DNA of 64,000 nt from Crossiella cryophila (GTDB taxonomy: Bacteria; Actinomycetota; Actinomycetes; Mycobacteriales; Pseudonocardiaceae). The stretch covers positions 9,771,501 to 9,835,500 of the forward strand of contig NZ_JACHMH010000001.1 of NCBI RefSeq assembly GCF_014204915.1, given 5' to 3'. Below the pieces are notes generated by a model that saw only the letters and a program-made list of their open reading frames with translations, was not told the origin of the DNA and searched no databases. Shown in pieces: positions 18,601-26,208 of this stretch. Within the stretch, counting starts at the first letter, position 1. Every line of letters begins with the position of its first letter. A program made the position numbers and the translations under genes.

Positions 18601-18721
18601 GCTGACCGAGCAGGGTGGGACCGTCGCTGCGGCCGAATGCTGGCAAGAGGCCATTGGGGTACTTCGCGAATGCGAGGCATCCGCCGAGGTCAGGTGGGTC
18701 ACGGAGCTGTTGGCGGGCTAG
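15617..18721 (+). CDS. AfsR/SARP-type regulator with NB-ARC ATPase and TPR repeats
   Basis: The protein has 1034 residues from the GTG at 15617. In order: a winged-helix DNA-binding domain (MRFGVLGSVEAWRDG, about 1-90), a transcriptional activator domain (VDLHRFRALVAEAGRAG, about 95-240), an NB-ARC ATPase with Walker A GPPGVGKTT at about 292-300 and VLVVLDNTAG as Walker B, then many TPR-like units (AGLAAAMAVHDRPAQARMHALLGQF...). It is a paralogue of the 5592-8300 protein with the same architecture. It is divergent from the degenerate ABC exporter genes, a plausible target. Probably leaderless, since no Shine-Dalgarno is visible. Confidence 0.9.
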   Translation: MRFGVLGSVEAWRDGTALPPGPPRRRALLGILLVEAGRVVPVDRLVRALWDNAPPASARNAVHGLIAALRKLLAGEPGVELVTRPTGYQLVVDPQAVDLHRFRALVAEAGRAGQTDEQAAALLHDALTLWRGAPLADLRFDWVRQDLAPLLERELLDALEQRLELDLRLGAHHELVGELTSLTKDHPTRPRFWYQLMLALYRAGRQAEALETYRAAHVLFRAGLDAELRALHHSILSGTPAQPEQVIDTPRPAGVCQLPPGANGFVGRAELLSRLDTLLVPGPRPVVAALAGPPGVGKTTVAVQWAHGARGRFPDGQLYVNLRGYATSPPMPPTEALARLLRALGVRPDHVPAALAEQIALYRKALSGKRVLVVLDNTAGAGEVRPLLPDTPGSAALITSRDSLRALEAPTLTVDVLPAADAVALLGDVLGADLVHKEPGAALELAALCARLPLALRIAGANFAGRPHRDLTRYVTDLRAGNRLDALSVDGDSEAAVHAAFDLSYAMLDPLAQRLFRLLGLLPGPDFGLPLAAAVADLTEAETSTLLERLIAANLVQEPGSGRFQCHDLLREYACARAEDTESPAQLHAALRRAYEFLTRTAASAEPSIVDGERPSLVAAASTAAERGLPDYAWRIADALHGYFGARGGGAEAVATAEAGLAAAMAVHDRPAQARMHALLGQFQTRLGSLREAAVHQQRAVELYRSLGDPLGQAVALDGLGMAYGRLGQPQTAAEHHAKSLALYREAENRTGESSALNNLGAVHQQLGRFAEAIEFHRQAVALGNADGRLYLGVGLFSVGRTAVARTELELALAGYQESGNRVGEAAVLSCVAAVHRDRDELAECEQVAAAAVALARELGDRRIEANGLNILAAMHRRRGTLAVATGYFQLAIRIAEEMGFRAGRVHAVTNLAGIAREEGRHTEALAQAEDALTEVRAGGLVFMEPPVLTELAHIKLGLGEPTAAAGLATAAVELARQTGQLLFLGTALAVRGLVLTEQGGTVAAAECWQEAIGVLRECEASAEVRWVTELLAG

Positions 18722-18874
18722 CAGGCCAGGTCCGCGCGCAGCACCGCACGACCACCGGATGGACGCTTGTGACCGGCCGCACCTGCAAGCAGAGTGAACA
18801 CGTCCAACCACCGAGCGTTATCAACGCTCGCCGCGGTCCGGCGCGGTCACCCACCATCGAACCCAAGGGATGTC

Positions 18875-19357
18875 ATGCGTTTTTCCTTGCCCGCCAAGGC
18901 TGTCGGCTGCGCGATGGCGCTCGCCGCGGTGTTCGCCCCCGCAGCTGCGGCCGCCCCCACCGCAGGCCCGGACATCAAGGTCGAGCTGTCGACGAACCCG
19001 ATCCTGGGCGTCCTCATCCCGGCCATCGAGTACACCGTCAAGGCCAGCAACCTCGGCCCCGGCACCGCCACCGGCGTCGTGATCAAGGCTCAGCTGCCCG
19101 CCGGCACCACCGCGATCGCCCCGTCCCCGGAGTGTTCGGTGGCAGGCACCGTGGTCACCTGTGGCGGCGGCAACCTGGCCGCCGGCGCCTCGGACCAGAT
19201 CACCTTCCGGGTCCCGCTGAGCCTGCTCACCATCGGAATCGGCAAGAAGGTCACGGCCACCCTGCACTCCTCCACGCCCGCCGACCCCAACCCGGCCAAC
19301 AACTCGGCGTCGAGGACCTGCACCGTGGTGACGCCGCTGCTGGTGCTCTGCGGCTAG
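18875..19357 (+). CDS. Secreted DUF11-domain protein
   Basis: The protein has 160 residues. The ATG at 18875 follows AAGGGA. Signal peptide MRFSLPAKAVGCAMALAAVFAPAAAAA is followed by one DUF11 immunoglobulin-like domain: VELSTNPILGVLIPAIEYTV, NLGPGTATGVVI, LPAGTT, SSTPADPNPANNSAS. It has four cysteines in the mature part, two of them in the C-terminal tail. No membrane anchor is present, so it is probably released or wall-associated. Function unknown. A palindrome-rich spacer and a strong terminator lie downstream. Confidence 0.85.
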   Translation: MRFSLPAKAVGCAMALAAVFAPAAAAAPTAGPDIKVELSTNPILGVLIPAIEYTVKASNLGPGTATGVVIKAQLPAGTTAIAPSPECSVAGTVVTCGGGNLAAGASDQITFRVPLSLLTIGIGKKVTATLHSSTPADPNPANNSASRTCTVVTPLLVLCG

Positions 19358-19493
19358 AGAATGTTGCGGGGCAACTAGAGAAGGCCCAACACTGGGCAAG
19401 GGTTGTTCGTGAACTTGTTGCGAAAGAGGCGTGGCGCGCAGCGACACGGCGGGCTCTTAACCCTCAGTGCGGTTGATTTTTCGCGTTGCCTTG

Positions 19494-19545
19494 CCGTGTG
19501 TCCGACGCATCCGAAGCTTGCTTCGCGTGCGGCGGATACACGGCG
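19494..19545. repeat. 52-nt near-perfect palindrome
   Basis: Outer arms GCCGTGTGTCCG and CGGATACACGGC (11 of 12 paired, plus one G-T). Inner arms CGCA/TGCG and CGAAG/CTTCG close on a CTTG tetraloop. This makes a stem of about 21 base pairs. Confidence 0.8.
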
Positions 19546-19572
19546 GGGCGACTTAGAGCGCAGTAGACGTTG

Positions 19573-19613
19573 GCGTGCTCCGCACGCAGGAATCCCGCGC
19601 GCGGAGCGCGCCA
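19573..19613. repeat. 41-nt palindrome
   Basis: Arms GGCGTGCTCCG and CGGAGCGCGCC pair at 10 of 11 positions. The left part can also form a small hairpin, GCGTGC-TCC-GCACGC. Confidence 0.75.
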
Positions 19614-19628
19614 ATGTGCCAGTTAGAC

Positions 19629-19678
19629 CTGCGGGCCGGGCCGATCCCGCCGCCATAGTTGACCGGCCCGGCCCGCAG
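19629..19678. terminator. 15-bp perfect stem-loop, possible terminator
   Basis: CTGCGGGCCGGGCCG pairs perfectly with CGGCCCGGCCCGCAG across a 20-nt loop. No U-tract follows, which is usual for actinobacterial hairpin terminators. It could equally be part of the palindrome cluster to its left. Confidence 0.6.
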
Positions 19679-19785
19679 CTTGTGGCTGCTACGGGCGTCT
19701 ATGCCCCTGGCCGCGCCTCCGCAGCAGGTACAGGGAAGAAACTAGTCAACAGATTCATGTCTTGTTAGGGCTCTTCGTAGGTTGA

Positions 19786-19825
19786 CATCAGGGGGCTGGG
19801 CGGACTCAGTTCCAGCCCCCTGATG
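19786..19825. terminator. Bidirectional stem-loop terminator
   Basis: CATCAGGGGGCTGG and CCAGCCCCCTGATG form a perfect 14-bp stem with a 12-nt loop. It lies 32 bp past the stop of the minus-strand GH92 gene and also downstream of the plus-strand DUF11 gene, as expected for a shared terminator. Confidence 0.8.
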
Positions 19826-19856
19826 CCTGCGGTTCATCCTTAGTTCACCTTGCGAA

Positions 19857-22800
19857 TTACCCGGCGGTGACAGTGAAAACGTGCAGCAGACCGCCCTGCG
19901 CGGAGTTCGGCAGGGTGACGCTCACCAGTTGTTTCCCGGCCGCCAGTGGGATCGGCGCGGTGGCGAACAGGTGCACGGTCAGCTGTTGCGGGCCGTCGTT
20001 CTTGTTGCGGTAGGACATGGTGGCCGCGATGCGGTTGCCGAACTCGATCGCGGAGGCGTTCACCGCCCAGTCGTTGAAGGAGATGTCCGCCCGCTCCGTG
20101 GTCCCGTCGGCGTAGTTGAGCGAGAGCGTGCCGGTGGACTTTCCGTTGGTGGCACTACCCAATACCGCCAGCTTGGTCGCCCCGGCCGGTGCGGTGATCT
20201 TCACCGTCTGACCGGCCATGGTGGCGTTGTCCGCCTCTGCCTTGGGGATGTCCGGCCACTGGTGCGCCAGACCGTCCACTGTGACCGTTCCACCTGGACG
20301 GACGCCCGCACCGGCGAGGGCGTTGCGGGAGTAGCTCCAGCCGCCGCCGTCGTAGTTGGCCGAGGCGGGATCGTCGTCAGGTGAGGTGCCCGCGTTGTTG
20401 TAGGCCGCGCGCAGGCTGTTCGGTTCGGCGATGAGGACCTGCAACGCGCCGGGTGACAGGTTCATCCCGCCTGCTCCGGTGAAGGTGACCGGGATGCGTT
20501 GCGCCCCTTCGGGTGTGCCCGCCGCGACGGACACGGTGACGGTCGCGCCCGCCTTGCCGCCGGGTGGCACGGTCAGCTCGCCGCTGGCGGGGGTGACGGT
20601 CAGTCCGGCCGGGGCCTGGGTGGCCCAGCGGACCTTGGTTCCCTTGCCGGAGAAGTCCTGCGCGCCGATCACCGCCGCGCCGGAACCACCGGCGGGCAGC
20701 ACCAGCCTGCCGGGTTCGACCGAGCCGCGGGCGCCGGTCTCACCCTCCCGGAAGGACGGTGGCGCGTTCTCCGGTTTGCTGCCCCAGCTCAGGTTCGGCG
20801 TGTCCTGCAGGGCGAATTCCACCGTGCCGCCGCGTTCGGCGAAGGACTCGGGCAGCCAGGTGTTGTTGATCGCCCGGCCGTTCACCCTGACCCCGCTGAC
20901 GTACTGGTTCTTCGCCGCCGCACCGGGCGCCTTGATGGTCCAGGTGGACCCGCCCGGCCGCTGCACGGTGATCTCCGGGAACAGCGGGCTGTTGAGCACC
21001 AGTTCGGCCCGGCCGGGGATGACCGGGTACATGCCCATGGCCGCCCAGACGTACCAGGAGGACATCTGGCCGAGGTCGTCGTTGCCCATCAACCCGTTGG
21101 CGCCTGGACCGAACAGGTCGTTCACCGCGCGCCGGGTGACCTCCTGGGTGCGGTGCGGGGCGCCGGCGAAGTTGTACAGCCAGGGCGCGTGCATGATCGG
21201 CTCGTTGCCCAGGAAGGCGTAGGGCTCATTGGGTCCGGCGTTGAGCTTGGTGAAGAAGTGGTCCAGCCGTTTCACCGTGGCCTCGTTGCCGCCCATCGCG
21301 GTGATCAGGCCCTGCGCGTTGTGCGGCACCATCCAGGTGTACTGGGCCGCGTTGCCCTCCACCCAGTTGTTGGACTCGCCGGGGTTGAAGGGTTCCAGGA
21401 AGGAGCCGTCCCGGTTGCGGGCCTGGATGTAGCCGGTGCCGGGGTTGAACAGGTTCTGCCAGTGCTGGGACCGCTTGCTGAAGGTGCTCCAGGTGGCCCC
21501 GTCACCGAGTCGCCTGGCCAGGTCGGCGATGGCGAAGTCGGCGCTGGCGTACTCCAGCGTGGTCGCGGGCGGGCCCCAGGTGTTGGGCGCGCCCAGCGGG
21601 ATGTAGCCGAGCTTCTGGTAGTCCTCCAGACCGGGGCGCTCCTCATAGCCCTGGGTCTTCTGGGTGGCGCCGCGCAGCATCAGCAGCAGTGCCTTGCGCG
21701 CGTCGAAGTCCTTGGCGCCAAAGGCATACGAGCTGGCGACCATGATGTGGTACGGGTCGCCGACCATCACCCCGGTGTAGCTGTTGGCCACCGTCCACCG
21801 GTCCCAGGAGCCGCCCTGTTCGGCGAAGGCGATCATGGACCGGGAGATGTCGGATGCCTCCGCCGGCGCGATCACCGACAGCAGCTGGATCTCCGAGCGG
21901 TAGACGTCCCAGCCGGAGAGGTTGGTGTAGACGGCATGCCCTGGTTCGGCCGAGTGCAATCGCCCGTCGAAGCCGATGTATCTGCCGTCGGCGTCGGAGA
22001 AGACGTTGGGCTGCACCAGGGAGTGGAACAGCGCGGTGTAGAAGGTGGTGCGCTGGGCGTCGGTGCCGCCGCTGACCCGGATGGTGTTGAGCCGCTCGTT
22101 CCAGGCGGCCCTGGTCTCGGCGATGACGTTCTCGAAGGACTTGCCGATGTTCTCCGCGAGCAGGTTGTTCTTCGCCCCGTCCAGCGAGACGAAGGACAGG
22201 CCGACCCGCAGCTGCACGGTGTCGCCGTCGAAGGGGTCGAAGCTGACGAAGCCGCCGCTGCCCGGTCCGGAGACCACGGTGTCCTGGGTGCCCATGGCCT
22301 GCGGCGCGGAGCGCTTGCCCTTGTCCGCGGTGGCCTTGGGCGCGTTCACCGCGGCCAGGTCGACCTTGGGCTGCGAGCCGCCGCGTTCGCGGGTCTGGCC
22401 GGTGTTGACCGAGCCGTTCTTCCAGGTCCCGACCGAGGCGAACGGGCGGTCGAACTGGACGTGGTAGTAGACCCGGTACTTGTTCTGCTGCTGACCGCAG
22501 AACCGGCCGCTGCTGGCCCAGCCGCTCACCGAGTCCTTGCCGATGATCGTCTCGGCGTCGTCGGCCCCGGCGATCGAACCCGAGGAGTTGACCAGGATGG
22601 TGGACGGGCGGCCCTCGGGGAAGGTGACCTTGCCGAGGCCGGTGCGCTGGGTGGCGGTCAGTTCGACCTTGGCGCCGGAGTCCAGGCCGACCGAGTACGC
22701 GCCGGGACTGGCCTTCTCGTTGCTGTGGGAGAAGGTCGAGACGTAGCGGCCGGGGTCGGTGGCCGGGGAGGTGGTGACCTCGCCGACGAAGGGCATGATC

Positions 22801-23156
22801 GGGATGTCCTGGTAGGTGGAGCAGCCGGCGCCGGAGAGGTGGGTCAGGCTGAAGCCCTTGATCCGGTTGTCGTCGTAGTAGTAGCCGCCGTGCTGGTGGG
22901 TCACGGTGTCCGGGCTCCACTGCATCATGCCGAAGGGCGCGACCGCGCCGGGGAAGTTGTTGCCTGCCCCGCCTCCGGTGCCGTGGTCCGGCCCGCCCGG
23001 CTTGGTGCCGACGAACGGGTTCACCCACTGCGCGAGGTCCTCTGCCGCGCGTTTCGCGGGCGCGGCACCGGCCGGTAGGCCAGCCCCCGCCACCATCACG
23101 GCCACGCCGAGCAGGGCCGCGCAGGCTGTGCGCAGGCGCCGACTTCGTGCGGTCAT
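19857..23156 (-). CDS. Secreted GH92 alpha-mannosidase
   Basis: The protein has 1099 residues. The ATG at 23156 has AGGAGG 10 nt upstream. Signal peptide MTARSRRLRTACAALLGVAVMVAGAGLPAGAA. It carries GH92 landmarks throughout: VNPFVGT...GNNFPGAVAPFGMMQWSPDT near the N-terminus, GWDVYRSEIQLL, NEPIMHAPWLYNF, and GNDDLGQMSSWYVWAAMGMYPV. After the catalytic core there is an Ig-like segment and a C-terminal beta-rich carbohydrate-binding-like domain (about 880-1099). GH92 enzymes are exo-acting, Ca-dependent alpha-mannosidases acting on mannan or N-glycans. It is divergent from the LacI-manA-transporter operon, with a GACAACCTTGTC operator in its upstream region. Confidence 0.92.
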   Translation of the reverse strand: MTARSRRLRTACAALLGVAVMVAGAGLPAGAAPAKRAAEDLAQWVNPFVGTKPGGPDHGTGGGAGNNFPGAVAPFGMMQWSPDTVTHQHGGYYYDDNRIKGFSLTHLSGAGCSTYQDIPIMPFVGEVTTSPATDPGRYVSTFSHSNEKASPGAYSVGLDSGAKVELTATQRTGLGKVTFPEGRPSTILVNSSGSIAGADDAETIIGKDSVSGWASSGRFCGQQQNKYRVYYHVQFDRPFASVGTWKNGSVNTGQTRERGGSQPKVDLAAVNAPKATADKGKRSAPQAMGTQDTVVSGPGSGGFVSFDPFDGDTVQLRVGLSFVSLDGAKNNLLAENIGKSFENVIAETRAAWNERLNTIRVSGGTDAQRTTFYTALFHSLVQPNVFSDADGRYIGFDGRLHSAEPGHAVYTNLSGWDVYRSEIQLLSVIAPAEASDISRSMIAFAEQGGSWDRWTVANSYTGVMVGDPYHIMVASSYAFGAKDFDARKALLLMLRGATQKTQGYEERPGLEDYQKLGYIPLGAPNTWGPPATTLEYASADFAIADLARRLGDGATWSTFSKRSQHWQNLFNPGTGYIQARNRDGSFLEPFNPGESNNWVEGNAAQYTWMVPHNAQGLITAMGGNEATVKRLDHFFTKLNAGPNEPYAFLGNEPIMHAPWLYNFAGAPHRTQEVTRRAVNDLFGPGANGLMGNDDLGQMSSWYVWAAMGMYPVIPGRAELVLNSPLFPEITVQRPGGSTWTIKAPGAAAKNQYVSGVRVNGRAINNTWLPESFAERGGTVEFALQDTPNLSWGSKPENAPPSFREGETGARGSVEPGRLVLPAGGSGAAVIGAQDFSGKGTKVRWATQAPAGLTVTPASGELTVPPGGKAGATVTVSVAAGTPEGAQRIPVTFTGAGGMNLSPGALQVLIAEPNSLRAAYNNAGTSPDDDPASANYDGGGWSYSRNALAGAGVRPGGTVTVDGLAHQWPDIPKAEADNATMAGQTVKITAPAGATKLAVLGSATNGKSTGTLSLNYADGTTERADISFNDWAVNASAIEFGNRIAATMSYRNKNDGPQQLTVHLFATAPIPLAAGKQLVSVTLPNSAQGGLLHVFTVTAG

Positions 23157-23202
23157 CTCGTGATCGCCTCCTGAGGGCACGGCCACGTCGCCAGGCCCAC
23201 CT

Positions 23203-23214
23203 GACAACCTTGTC
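23203..23214. promoter_or_regulatory. LacI-type operator upstream of GH92 gene
   Basis: GACAA-CC-TTGTC is an inverted repeat 47 bp upstream of the GH92 start. It shares the GACAA/TTGTC arms of the perfect site at 23393-23404 in front of the divergent LacI gene. Confidence 0.65.
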
Positions 23215-23350
23215 GGATGGCTCGACCCTGATCGACACCCTGCTGATCCGCCGAGATCAACGTCAAGCGCCGATGGGTGGTTATCGGCGTCCACGCAGCC
23301 AACGGAACCGATTGAGATCCCGATCGGCGTAACGAGTCGGGCCGGAACCG

Positions 23351-23380
23351 TTGACAACCCCGGGCGCGAGCGTGTCCAAT
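23351..23380 (+). promoter_or_regulatory. Probable promoter of the LacI-manA-transporter operon
   Basis: TTGACA (23351-23356) and TCCAAT (23375-23380) are separated by 18 bp, a good vegetative -35/-10 pair. The expected start point is near 23387, just before the operator at 23393. Confidence 0.55.
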
Positions 23381-23392
23381 CCGGCGTCAAAT

Positions 23393-23404
23393 GACAACGT
23401 TGTC
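23393..23404. promoter_or_regulatory. Perfect LacI-type operator, probable autoregulatory site
   Basis: GACAACGTTGTC is a perfect 12-bp palindrome with the central CG step typical of LacI-family operators. It lies between the predicted transcription start and the GTG at 23421. Confidence 0.75.
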
Positions 23405-23420
23405 CGAAGGAGCCCGCCGC

Positions 23421-24425
23421 GTGCGACGCGCCACCATGAGCGATGTGGCGCGGCTCGCGGGCGTGAGCATCAAAACGGTGTCCCGGGTCGTCAACGACGA
23501 GCCGGGAGTTCATCCGGCGACCGCCGAGCGCGTGCTCGCCGCGATCGACCAGCTCGGTTTCCGGCGCAACCTGTCCGCGCGCAACCTGCGCCGCGGCTCG
23601 TCAACCGGCACCCTCGGGCTGATCCTGGAAGACGTCGCCAACCCCTTCTACTCCCAGCTCACCCGGGCGGTGGAGGAGGTCGCGCGGTCACACGGCCGCC
23701 AGGTGCTGACCGGCTCCTCCGATGAGGACCCCGGCCGGGAACGCGAGCTGGCGCTGGAGTTCTGCGCCCGCCGGGTGGACGGCCTGCTGGTGGTGCCCGC
23801 CGGGATGCAGCACGGCTACCTGGTGCCGGAGATGCGGGCCGGCATGCCGGTGGTGTTCCTGGACCGGCCTGCCGGCGATGTCGTGGCGGACACGGTGCTG
23901 GTGGACAACATCGGCGGCGCGGCCGAGGCCGTGCGGCACCTGGCCGAGCAAGGCCACCGCCGGATCGCCTTCCTCGGCGACGCCCCGGACATCTTCACCG
24001 CGGCCGAGCGGCTGCGCGGGTTCCGGGAGGGCTGCGCGCGGGCCGGGTTGCAGTACCCGGAGGACCTGGTCGCGATGGGCCCGCACGACGAGCACAGCGT
24101 GGCCGGTGTGCTGCGCCGGTTGCTGGACGGCCGCAACCCGGCCACCGCGATCGTCTCCGGCAACAACCGGATCACCGTGCTGCTGCTGCGTGCCTTCGCC
24201 CAGCGCCCGGACCGCCCAGCCCTGGTGGGCTTCGACGACTTCGAGCTGGCCGACCTGCTCTCCCCGCCGGTGACGGTGGTGGCGCACGATGTCGCGCTGC
24301 TCGGAAGGGCCGCGGCCGAACTGCTGTTCGCCAGGCTCGACGGGGACAACTCACCTCCACGCCGGGTGGTTCTCCCGGCGCGGTTAGTCGCACGTGGATC
24401 AGGAGAGGTTGGGCGCAAAACGTGA
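23421..24425 (+). CDS. LacI-family repressor of the mannan/mannose locus
   Basis: The protein has 334 residues. The GTG at 23421 was chosen over the ATG at 23391 because AAGGAG (23407-23412) lies 8 nt before it and the operator overlaps the upstream ATG. The N-terminal helix-turn-helix is MSDVARLAGVSIKTVSRVVNDEPGVHPATAERV, with a hinge helix NLRRGSSTG and a periplasmic-binding-like effector domain (LGLILEDVANPFYSQLTRAVEE...). The stop overlaps the manA start (GTGA). Operators at 23203 and 23393 suggest it represses both its own operon and the GH92 gene; the inducer is probably mannose or a derivative. Confidence 0.92.
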   Translation: MRRATMSDVARLAGVSIKTVSRVVNDEPGVHPATAERVLAAIDQLGFRRNLSARNLRRGSSTGTLGLILEDVANPFYSQLTRAVEEVARSHGRQVLTGSSDEDPGRERELALEFCARRVDGLLVVPAGMQHGYLVPEMRAGMPVVFLDRPAGDVVADTVLVDNIGGAAEAVRHLAEQGHRRIAFLGDAPDIFTAAERLRGFREGCARAGLQYPEDLVAMGPHDEHSVAGVLRRLLDGRNPATAIVSGNNRITVLLLRAFAQRPDRPALVGFDDFELADLLSPPVTVVAHDVALLGRAAAELLFARLDGDNSPPRRVVLPARLVARGSGEVGRKT

Positions 24426-25450
24426 AGCCCGTCCTGCTGGAGGCAAACCAGCCCGAACGGTTCTACCGCGGCGGCGCGGCCATCGCCGAGCTGCGCGGGG
24501 CCGTGAACGCCGCGGAGTGGGGGCCGGAGGACTGGGTCGCCTCCACCACCACGCTGTTCGGTCAGCACACCGCGGGGCTGGCCGCCCTGCCCGGTGGCGA
24601 GCTGCTGCGGTCCGCGATCGAGGCAGCGCCGGAGGCCTGGCTGGGCGCCGAGCACGTGGCCGAGTTCGGTGCGAACCCGGCGCTGCTGGTCAAGCTGCTG
24701 GACGCGGGGCAGCGGCTGCCGGTGCACTGCCACCCCTCCGACTCCTTCGCGGCCAGTCACCTGGACTGCCGCTTCGGCAAGACCGAGGCGTGGGTGGTGG
24801 TGGGCACCACCGGGGCGGATCCCGTGGTGTACGTGGGTTTCCGGGAGGGTGTGGACGAGGCGACGGTGGCGGCCTGGGTGGCCAGCCAGGACACCTCGAC
24901 CATGCTGCACGCGCTGAACGAGGTGCCGGTCAAGGCCGGGGACACCGTGTTCGTGCCGGCCGGGCTGCCGCACGCGATCGGCGCCGGGGTCTTCATCGTG
25001 GAGCTGCAACAGCCCACCGACTTCTCGGTCCTGCTGGAGTGGACCGGATTCGCCGAGGAGGGTGACTCCTCGGTGCACCTCGGCCTCGGTTTCGAGGCCG
25101 CTCTCGGCTGTGTCGACCGGTCCGGCTGGGCTGCCAAGCGCCTGGACGGACTGGTGCGGCACACCGCTGACCAGCGTGGTCCCTCGGTGGACCTGCTGGG
25201 CGAGCAGTCGCTGGAGTTCTTCCGCGCGGACCGCGTGCACACCGAGTCGCCGGTGGAGTTCGACCCCGGTTTCGCCGTGCTGGTCGCGCTGGAGGGTTCC
25301 GGCGGCCTGTCAACGCAAACCGGTGGCTCGCTGGAGCTGGTCCGCGGCAACACCGTGGTCCTGCCGCACGCCGCCGGATCGTGCCGAGTGGACGGCGACC
25401 TGGTGCTGGTGCGCTGCCGTCCGCCGATCGTGGGAGGTTCAACGTCATGA
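24422..25450 (+). CDS. manA: Mannose-6-phosphate isomerase (class I type)
   Basis: The protein has 342 residues from a GTG overlapping the LacI stop. It is a double cupin: metal-binding PVHCHPSDSF (His102, His104), KTEAWVVV with the Glu ligand, and PAGLPHAIG (His184), as in type I phosphomannose isomerases. It interconverts mannose-6-phosphate and fructose-6-phosphate in the cytoplasm, feeding released mannose into glycolysis. Sitting between the regulator and the sugar transporter supports this. The C-terminal cupin (LEFFRADRV...) is complete. Overlaps the next start (ATGA). Confidence 0.85.
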   Translation: MKPVLLEANQPERFYRGGAAIAELRGAVNAAEWGPEDWVASTTTLFGQHTAGLAALPGGELLRSAIEAAPEAWLGAEHVAEFGANPALLVKLLDAGQRLPVHCHPSDSFAASHLDCRFGKTEAWVVVGTTGADPVVYVGFREGVDEATVAAWVASQDTSTMLHALNEVPVKAGDTVFVPAGLPHAIGAGVFIVELQQPTDFSVLLEWTGFAEEGDSSVHLGLGFEAALGCVDRSGWAAKRLDGLVRHTADQRGPSVDLLGEQSLEFFRADRVHTESPVEFDPGFAVLVALEGSGGLSTQTGGSLELVRGNTVVLPHAAGSCRVDGDLVLVRCRPPIVGGSTS

Positions 25451-26208
25451 CCGCGCTGCTGGAAGCGCGTGACCTGGTCAAGCACTACGGCTCGGTGGAG
25501 GCCCTGCGCGGCGCCTCCTTCGAGCTGCGGGCCGGTGAGGTCGTCTCGCTCATCGGTGACAACGGCGCCGGCAAGTCCACGCTGGTCAAATGCCTCTCCG
25601 GGGCGGAGCAGCCGGACTCGGGGCAGATCCTGCTCGACGGCAAGGAGGTCAGCCTTGACCGGCCGACCACCGCGCGCGAGCTGGGCATCGAGACCGTGTA
25701 CCAGGACCTCGCGGTCGCACCGGACCTGGATCCGGCGGCCAATTTGTTCCTCGGCCGGGAGCTGCGCCGCGGCGGACTGCTCGGCAAGCTCGGCATGCTG
25801 GACAAGAAGGAGATGCGCCGCCAGGCGGCCACCCACTTCACCCAGCTCGGGGTGTCCCTGCAGAGCCTGGACGTGCCGATCGGCTCGCTCTCCGGCGGGC
25901 AGCGGCAGAGCGTCGCGGTGGCCCGCTCGGTGGCCTGGGCCAGCAAGCTGGTGTTCATGGACGAGCCCACCGCCGCGCTCGGCGTGGTGCAGCGGGAACG
26001 GGTGCTCGACGTGATCCGCCGGGTTCGGGACAACGGCATCGCGGTGGTGCTGATCAGCCACAACATGCCCGAGGTGCTCAAGGTCTCTGATCGCATCGAG
26101 GTGCTGCGGCTGGGTCGCCGGGTGGCCCGGTTCGACGCGGCGCGGACCACGCTGGAGGAACTGGTCGGCGCCATGACCGGCGCGCTGACCCAGGAGGACG
26201 CGGCATGA
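25447..26208 (+). CDS. Sugar ABC transporter ATPase (CUT2 type, single domain)
   Basis: The protein has 253 residues. Walker A GDNGAGKST at about 36-44, signature LSGGQ near 148, Walker B KLVFMDEPTAAL, and the switch His in VVLISHNMPEV are all intact. It resembles FrcA/XylG-like ATPases with a single nucleotide-binding domain rather than the fused RbsA type. It drives import through the permease that follows. Overlaps both neighbours by 4 bp (ATGA). Confidence 0.93.
   Translation: MTALLEARDLVKHYGSVEALRGASFELRAGEVVSLIGDNGAGKSTLVKCLSGAEQPDSGQILLDGKEVSLDRPTTARELGIETVYQDLAVAPDLDPAANLFLGRELRRGGLLGKLGMLDKKEMRRQAATHFTQLGVSLQSLDVPIGSLSGGQRQSVAVARSVAWASKLVFMDEPTAALGVVQRERVLDVIRRVRDNGIAVVLISHNMPEVLKVSDRIEVLRLGRRVARFDAARTTLEELVGAMTGALTQEDAA

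Larger units (their letters stand above)
19358..19856. other. 499-bp structured, gene-free spacer
   Basis: The spacer between the convergent DUF11 and GH92 genes contains four long inverted repeats (19494-19545, 19573-19613, 19629-19678, 19786-19825), each listed separately, with somewhat lower GC than the neighbours. A plus-strand frame at 19403-19768 runs straight through the first three palindromes and has no ribosome-binding site, so it is not treated as a gene. Confidence 0.7.

Noticed and set aside
19403-19768. A 121-codon plus-strand frame in the palindrome cluster
   Set aside because: No ribosome-binding site, composition unlike neighbouring genes, and it reads through three long inverted repeats; better explained as a structured non-coding or mobile palindromic element.
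20499-23078. An 859-codon plus-strand frame opposite the GH92 gene
   Set aside because: Antisense to a highly conserved glycosidase; no ribosome-binding site.
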